Below are positions 57,837-64,000 of a stretch of DNA of 64,000 nt, one piece after another. The notes under the pieces were generated by a model that saw nothing but the letters and a program-made list of their open reading frames with translations, was not told the DNA's origin and searched no databases. Position numbers and translations under genes: made by a program. The stretch is from Sipunculus nudus (Eukaryota > Annelida > Sipuncula > Golfingiida > Sipunculidae), in NCBI GenBank assembly GCA_026874595.1, contig CM049314.1:74228300-74292299 (forward strand), given 5' to 3'. Each line of letters starts with the position of its first letter. Positions within the stretch are counted from its first letter, which is position 1.

Positions 57837-59831
57837 TTCTCTATTTTTGAGACCTTAAAAGATGCAGTCATCTGTTAACAGGGCACAAATCGTAACAACT
57901 GGACCTAGAATCTTCTATCTTGACATGCTGGGAGGCCCATGAAAAGTCTCCTTGGAAACCTGGATTTGGTCTCTGTTACCCATATCCTTGGAGCTATGGG
58001 GCTCCGAAGTACCCCCCAGAATAATGAAAATTTTATACCAAAACTCAAATATCTGAACAACTAATGCATTGATCACCATGATTCTTTGCATGGATATTGA
58101 TCATGGAGTGTTTCATAGGTTTCTGCAGACTGGTGGCGCCACCTGTATTTTTTCTATATTTTACAATTTTCTTTCTCTATTTTTGATACCTTATAAGATG
58201 CGGTCATCTGATAATAGGGCACAAATCATAACGGCTAGACCTAGAATCTTCTTTCTTGACATGCAGAGAGGCCAATGAACAGTCTTCTTGGAAACTGAAA
58301 ATTAGGTCTCTGTTACCCAAAACCTCAGAGCTATGGGGCTCTGAAGTATCCCCCAGAATAATGCAAAATTTGATACAAAAGCTCAAGTATCTGAATAACC
58401 ACTGCATTGATCACCAAGATTCTTTGCATGAATATTGATCATGGGATGTTCCATCACTTCCTGCAGACTGGTGGTGCCACCTGTATTTTTTCAAATTTTT
58501 GCAAATTTTTTTTCTCTTTTTTTTTCAAACCTCAATGAAACTGTAATCTGTTAACAGGGCACAAATCATAACCACTGGACCTGGAATCTTCTAACTTAAT
58601 ATCCTGGGAGGTCCATTAAAAAATTCTTGAAAACCTGAAATTAGGTCCCTGTTACCCATATCCTTGGAGCTATGGGGCTCTGAAGTACCCCCCAGAATAA
58701 TGCAAAATTTGATACAAAAGCTCAAGTATCTGAATAACCACTGCATTGATCACCAAGATTCTTTGCATGAATATTGATCATGGGATGTTCCATCACTTCC
58801 TGCAGACTGGTGGTGCCACCTGTATTTTTTCAAATTTTTGCAAATTTTTTTTCTCTTTTTTTTTTTCAAACCTCAATGAAACTGTAATCTGTTAACAGGG
58901 CACAAATCATAACCACTGGACCTGGAATCTTCTAACTTAATATCCTGGGAGGTCCATTAAAAAATTCTTGAAAACCTGAAATTAGGTCCCTGTTACCCAT
59001 ATCCTTGGAGCTATGGGGCTCTGAAGTACCCCCCAGAATAATGCAAAATTTGATCCAAAAGCTCAAGTATCTGAATAACCACTGCATTGATCACCATGAT
59101 TCTTTGCATGAATATTGATCATGGGATGTTCCATCATTTCTTGCAGACTGGTGGTGCCACCATTATTTTTTAGAATTTTTACAAATTTTTCTCTTTTTAT
59201 CAGACCTCAATGAAACTGTAATCTGTTAACAGGGCACAAATCGTAACTGCTGGACCTAGATTCTTCTAACTTGACATCAAGGGAGGTTCATGAAAAGTCT
59301 CTGTGAAAACATGAGATTAGGTCTCTGTTACGCATATCCTTTGTAGTAAGTACCCCTCAGAATAATTAAAAATTTGATACAAAACTCCAGTATCTAAATA
59401 ACCAATGCATTGATCTCCATGATTCTTTGCAGGCATATTGATCATGGAGTGTTCCATCAGTTCAAACTGGTGGCGCCACCTGTATTTTTTTTCAATTTTT
59501 TAGGCATTTTTTTCTCTATTAAGAGACCTTCTAATTAAGTGGTCATCTGTTAACATGCCACAAACTGTAACTGCTGTACCTAGAATCTTCTTACTTGACA
59601 TCCAGGGAGACTAATGAAAAATCTCTTTGGAAACCTGAAATTAGGTTTCTGTTACCCATATTCTCTGAGCTATAGGGCTCATAAATACCCCCAAGAATAA
59701 TTAAAAATTTGATACAAACAAAAGCTCCAATAAAGCTGAATAACTAATGCCTTGATAGCCATGATTCTTTGGATATATATTGATCATGGAGTGTTTCATC
59801 AGTTCCTGCAGACTGGTGGCACTCCTTGTAT
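57837..59831. repeat. 340-bp tandem array of E4
   Basis: TGGTGGCGCCACC or variants follow GCAGAC at 58131, 58469, 58808, 59149, 59468 and 59814, giving units of 319-346 bp, mostly 338-341. The orientation is opposite to the array at 50780-52870. The units between 58351 and 59030 are almost identical to each other. Confidence 0.85.
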
Positions 59832-61718
59832 TTTTAGCGAACCTGTGAGCTTATGCGATGGCGCAGCGTCGTCCGTCCGCCGTCCGCCGTCCAGGGCTGG
59901 CTTTCCGCCGTCCATGGCTGTAAGTCAGAAACTGTTGTAGCTAGCAGCTCCAAATTACATGTAAAAATTTGTCACATGTGAAACTTGGTGCCCTGGAGCT
60001 TATTATTGGGTATCTGCATTAATTTAGATTTTATAGAGAAAAAGCTTAAAAACCTTAAAAAATCGTCTTCTCTGAAACTGTCCTGCCAAATTGTCCAATA
60101 TTTCACAAAAATGATCCCTGGAACAATCTCTCTCAAGTTTGTTCAATTGGTTCCAGTTCGGAGATTTTTGGCCAAGTTACAGGAGGTTGAACTTAGTCAT
60201 CCGTCCAAAAAGGCTCACTAAAATTAAAATCTCAAAAACGGCTGGAGCTATAATGACCAAATTTTATACCAATGTTTGTCACATATGTCATATCTGATTT
60301 TGAGGTATTGGTGGCCCCACCTACATTGATGTGTTTTTTACAAGCGAAAACGTAATTTTAAACTCTTCTAGCTTATACACTGATTTATGATGAAACTGTT
60401 CAGCTGATTGGTTTAAACTTTACAAGAATTATTCTATGGTAGGGTTCTGCCTGTTTTATAAGAATAGATTGGGTAAATACAGTTTTAAAAAAGCATTGTA
60501 GCTAATTGAAAAAGGCTTTCTGTATTTGAAAACAGATTTGACTTCATGCTGAGTTTCAGCAGCCAAGTAAGAGGTCACTCAGTACAAACAGGTGGGGTCC
60601 AGACATCACCATGGCAACTGACCTGGCTCTGGGGGGTGTCTAGACAATGTGTCTAGACGTCTAGACACAGCATCTAGACGTCTGGACACATTGTTTAGAA
60701 GCAGAATTCCCAGATTATTGGAACTGTATCTTTCAACTGTTTGAAAAAACTTGGTTTGCATTTTAAGTGAATCGGTTTATCATCAGGTCACATGTGAACT
60801 GCTGCACCCTCATTTTTGGTTGACCTCTGACCTTTCCTTGCTGCCCAGCGTCCATTTGTGCATCTGTTTCCACATATCTCTGGAACCGTTTGAACGATCA
60901 GGCTAAAAATTTTGCACAAATGTAGCCCTTTGATAGCTTTATAACATGCACTAAAAATGGTGGCGCCACCTGCAACCATTTTTGCACAGCATCCATCTGT
61001 TCATCTGCCTTTGGATAATATTACTCATATCTCTGCAGTGGTTTGACTTATCCACCTGTATTTTGCAGGTTTATACATCCTGGACAACTTTCTCGATTTA
61101 TATCAGGTGGCGCCACCTACAATCGCATTTACTCTGCAGACATCCAAGCTCATATCTCGGGAACCGTTTGACCGATTGGGCCAAAATTTTGCTTGTGTAT
61201 AGATCTCACATAGCTCTTCATCATAGGCAAAACTGTTGGCGCCACCTGCAACCATTAATGCACAGCATCAATCTGTTAAGCAGCCTTGGGATAAAATCAC
61301 TCATATCTCAGCAGTGGTTTGACTTATCCACCTGAAATTTTGCAGGTTTATACATCCTGGACAATTTTCTTGATTATATGACAGGTGGCACCACCTACAT
61401 TCAAGTTTAAGCTGCAGACATCCATGCTAATATGCAACATACCACGCTCTATTCCCCTTGCCACTTAATCCATGCCTCACTTCACCCGTCCCATTCTGAT
61501 TTCTGCGGATACACATAGTGGCTTGTTGACTACCCATATTCTGGTTTTAAAATGTCCTAGTCCGAAACTTGCAGTTCAGAAACATCCATTTTGCTGAAAT
61601 CATAATGACTAAGGTAGATATGCAGGACTTAGGAGGATCAATATTAAATTTTAAAAATAAACCTCCAATCATACTCCTAAAATTTGCACAGGTTCGCATT
61701 AGGCCTGTAGGCCTTGTT
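59832..61718 (+). mobile_element. F-family element F1, nested in E4 and holding H2
   Basis: 5' end TTTTAGCGAACCTGTGAGC, then GTCGTCCGTCCGCCGTCC (59868-59892). The 3' end carries the inverted arm CACAGGTTCGC (61688-61698), a small hairpin AGGCC-TGTA-GGCCT and the end GCCTTGTT at 61718. H2 occupies 60786-61544. GGTGGCCCCACCTAC lies near 60309. Non-coding. Confidence 0.65.
60786..61544 (+). mobile_element. H-family element H2, inverted shorter relative of H1
   Basis: Reverse-complement match to H1 over 33437-34815: CACATGTGAACTGCTGC, GACCTCTGACCTTTCC, units with GGTGGCGCCACCTGCAACC and TTTGCAGGTTTATACATCCT, then CCCCTTGCCACTTAATCCAT, GCGGATACACATAGTGGC and the end CATATTCTGG at 61535-61544. It holds about two 280-bp units against four in H1. 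The 5' hairpin and CCG tract of H1 are absent, so H2 is 5'-truncated or diverged. Confidence 0.7.
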
Positions 61719-61911
61719 TTCAAATTTTTACCTATTTTTTTTTCTATTTGTGAGACCTTCAAATGAAGTTGTCATCTGTCCAAAAGCCCACTGAAACCCA
61801 TATCTAAGGACTTTTCACAAAATTCATGATTTGTTTGCACTCTGGCAGTCATTTTGCTCATTGTTCAACATTCCTTGAATTCAGTTGAGCGTCATGGCCC
61901 ATGGGCCACTT

Positions 61912-64000
61912 ATTAGTGAACCTGTGAGCTTATGCGATGGTGCGGCGGCATCCGTTGTGTGTCGTGCGTCGTCTATACGTTAACCATAGCTGTCTCAAAA
62001 ATGGCAGGAGCTAGCATCGCGAAATTTTTTGCAAATAATCAGTCATCCCAAAAACTATATCGGATTTTGTTTATTTTTTTTCTAACTGCATTTTCATAGA
62101 TTTTATAGGGAAAAAGCTAAAAAAAATTATAAAAATCTTCTCCAAAATTGTCCAGCCAAATTGTCCAATATTTCACAGAAATGATCCCTGGAACAATCTT
62201 TCTCAAGTTTGTTAGAATGGTTCCAGTTCGGAGATTTTTGGCCAAGTTACAGGAGGTTGAATTTTGTTAAATGTGCAAAAAAGCATATTAAAATTTAAAT
62301 CTCAGAAACGGCTGGAGCTGTCATCACCAAATTTTATGCCAATATTGGTCACATGAGTCATATCTCAAAATTGAGGTATTGGTGGCGCCACCTGCATTGG
62401 CCTTTTTTGTATGGGGTCATTAGTGCTTGTATCACACTGAGGGCTACAAAAACTTCTTCTCTGAAACCATAGGGCCAAAATGTTTAATATCACACATAAA
62501 TGATCCTAGGGTAGTGCTTTATGAAATTTGTTCAAATGGTCTCATTTCAGTGATTTTTGGCTAAGTTATGGGAAGCTGAATTTAGTCATATGCCATAACA
62601 GCCCATTTTAGCTCAGTGGCTAAAAAGATCTTCTTCTCAAAAACCACTGGGCCAAATTCTTAAATCTCACACATTAATTATCCTCAGATGATGATAATTC
62701 GAGTTTGTTCAAATGGTTTTGGTTCAGTGCTTTTTGGCTGAGTTACGGGAAGCTGAACTTAGCCAGTTTGCTGAATCTTCCTATATGAGTTATAAACGTT
62801 TTTAGAATGATGCCACTGAAGCCAGATTGTTAAATATTTTACAAGAATAATCCCTACAGTAATTCTTATAATAATTGTCATTAATGGTTCCACATGAATG
62901 ATTTTCTGGCTGAATTACTGAGATTGAATTGAGTCATTTTACCATATATGTTAGCTGTGTGATGCTGTTACATTAGCCTGGCATCAGTTTATCAGCATCT
63001 ATTACATCATGCCACTAGACATTTAGATTTCAGGTTATCTTTGGTTAATATTGACAAGAAAGTTTTTTTAAAAGCTTTTAAAAATTTAGATATATGATTT
63101 AAGTTATTCATCATACCAGGCAATGTTACAATCATGGATATTCAGCTCTCTGTGGCTATATAAAGACAACTGTACATAGATTATAAATTATTGGTATCCC
63201 TACTCAACTTAATTCAAGAATTTGCCATCAATGAGATATATCTGTATTTTAATTTTGCATTCAGTATGCATCCGTAATAATTTTACATATATTCCTGATT
63301 TCTTTTTTATAAAAAAGTCAGTTGAAAAGCATTTTGTATAGGGAAAATAAATTTCAAAGTTATTTCAAGTAGGGACCTTTTTTGTGTACAGATGGCAGCA
63401 CTTGGTTTACCATTGGCAGCTTGCCAGAGCCTTGATGTTGGTCATTAGCCAAGATGATGTCAGCTCTATAAATAGTTTTGGCACAGTGCAAGGATTGGAA
63501 GAAGTGCAGCCAGGTAGAAGTCAAGAGTTCACTCAGTGCAGTAGCTGCATTCTATTTATAGCTTTGGCAGACTGCTCACTGCATCATATTTGGCACCAAA
63601 GTTCAGCCTGAATCTATTTATAGCTTTGGCAGACTGCCAACTGTGTCAGATTATGCAACAGGTCAAGAGTTCACTCAGTGCAGCCAGGTACAGGTCAAAA
63701 GTTCACTCAGTCTAGCCAGGTGCAGGTCAAGAGTTCACTCAGTGCAGTAGCTTGAGGCAGCAATTTGTCACAGGTCACTCGGGGGCAAGTGCCTTACTCA
63801 CCTAAGCCTTGTCAGTCCAGTGCATCAAACTCTGGGGAAGTTTGATGTATAGGACTAATATTTTGACCTGTCTATGCGTCTTTTATGATATTCTCATTAA
63901 CAAGACAGGTTGTGCCACCTACATTGACTTTTGAAGTGTATGAGCCTGCTTATTTCTACAGAGGAACTTGATACATCAGCCTAAAATTGGGCATGTTAAT
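61912..64000 (+). mobile_element. F-family element F2, running off the window
   Basis: Starts TTAGTGAACCTGTGAGC directly at the end of E4, then GCGGCGGCATCCG and GTCGTGCGTCGTC, CTATACGTTAACC. Collinear with F0: GGCAGGAGCTAGCATC near 62005, GGTGGCGCCACCTGCATTGG near 62383 and the segment 63600-64000 matching 35265-35585. In 63460-63780 the words TTTATAGCTTTGGCAGACTG and GGTCAAGAGTTCACTCAGTG occur several times, so a local tandem expansion is present. The 3' end is outside the window. No gene seen. Confidence 0.6.

Larger units (their letters stand above)
54651..61913 (+). mobile_element. E-family element E4 (340-bp core) holding E3 and F1
   Basis: The 5' hairpin TTTTAGCTCAGCTGACTGCA (to 54688) is followed by GTCCTCCGTCCGTCTGTCC. 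The first 340-type unit breaks off at about 55020 where E3 begins, resumes at 57837 (TTCTCTATTTTTGAGACC), runs as an array to 59831 where F1 begins, and resumes at 61719 (TTTTTTTCTATTTGTGAGACC). The 3' end CAGTTGAGCGTCATGGCCCA, GGGCCACTTATT is at 61880-61913. Removing the inserts gives one continuous element of about 2.6 kb. Confidence 0.65.

Overview
This is eukaryotic, AT-rich, intron-bearing DNA, almost certainly from a marine invertebrate. The mixture of Tx1/L1-like LINEs, Ty3/gypsy elements and hairpin-ended tandem-repeat elements starting in CCGTCCGT tracts fits a mollusc or a related lophotrochozoan best; this is inference and no species is claimed. Only one host gene is recognised: five exons of a homocysteine S-methyltransferase-type gene (39775-49272, + strand), about 195 codons of the N-terminal part. 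The rest of that gene lies beyond the window.

Layout. 1-11.4 kb: an old minus-strand gypsy element (gag start at 10602, protease, an RT stub joined to integrase) between two direct repeats (452-754 and 11034-11393) that may be its LTRs. A plus-strand L1/Tx1-like LINE ending in poly-A at 7283 sits inside it, and that LINE carries a TA-flanked MITE (1977-2431) in its ORF1. 11.4-22.8 kb: dispersed repeats, one copy of which is split by a 7.35-kb Tx1-type LINE (14094-21445) with a 12-bp target-site duplication on each side and a 5' end that resembles the 5' end of U1 snRNA. 23.2-30.2 kb: a plus-strand gypsy element with an RRM-like N-terminal domain on Gag, inserted in a (TA)n tract.

30.3-39.7 kb: repeat-rich DNA with no recognised gene, including a tRNA-derived SINE. 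39.8-49.3 kb: the methyltransferase exons, with 7.1 kb of repeats in intron 3. 49.3-64 kb: the next, incomplete intron, made almost entirely of nested non-autonomous elements.

From 32.8 kb to the end the main theme is a set of element families (called E, F, G and H here) with a shared plan: a 5' hairpin beginning TTTTAGC or similar, a CCGT/CCG-rich tract, tandem units of 280, 302, about 340 or about 620 bp that often carry the palindrome GGTGGCGCCACC, a 3' copy of the hairpin arm in inverted orientation, a short 3' hairpin, and a fixed 3' end (TATTCTAG or CTTGTT). They are inserted into one another up to three levels deep. The plan resembles Helitron/Helentron-associated elements (HINEs), but no replicase gene is present here.

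None of the transposon coding regions looks intact; the second LINE and the second gypsy element are the least damaged.
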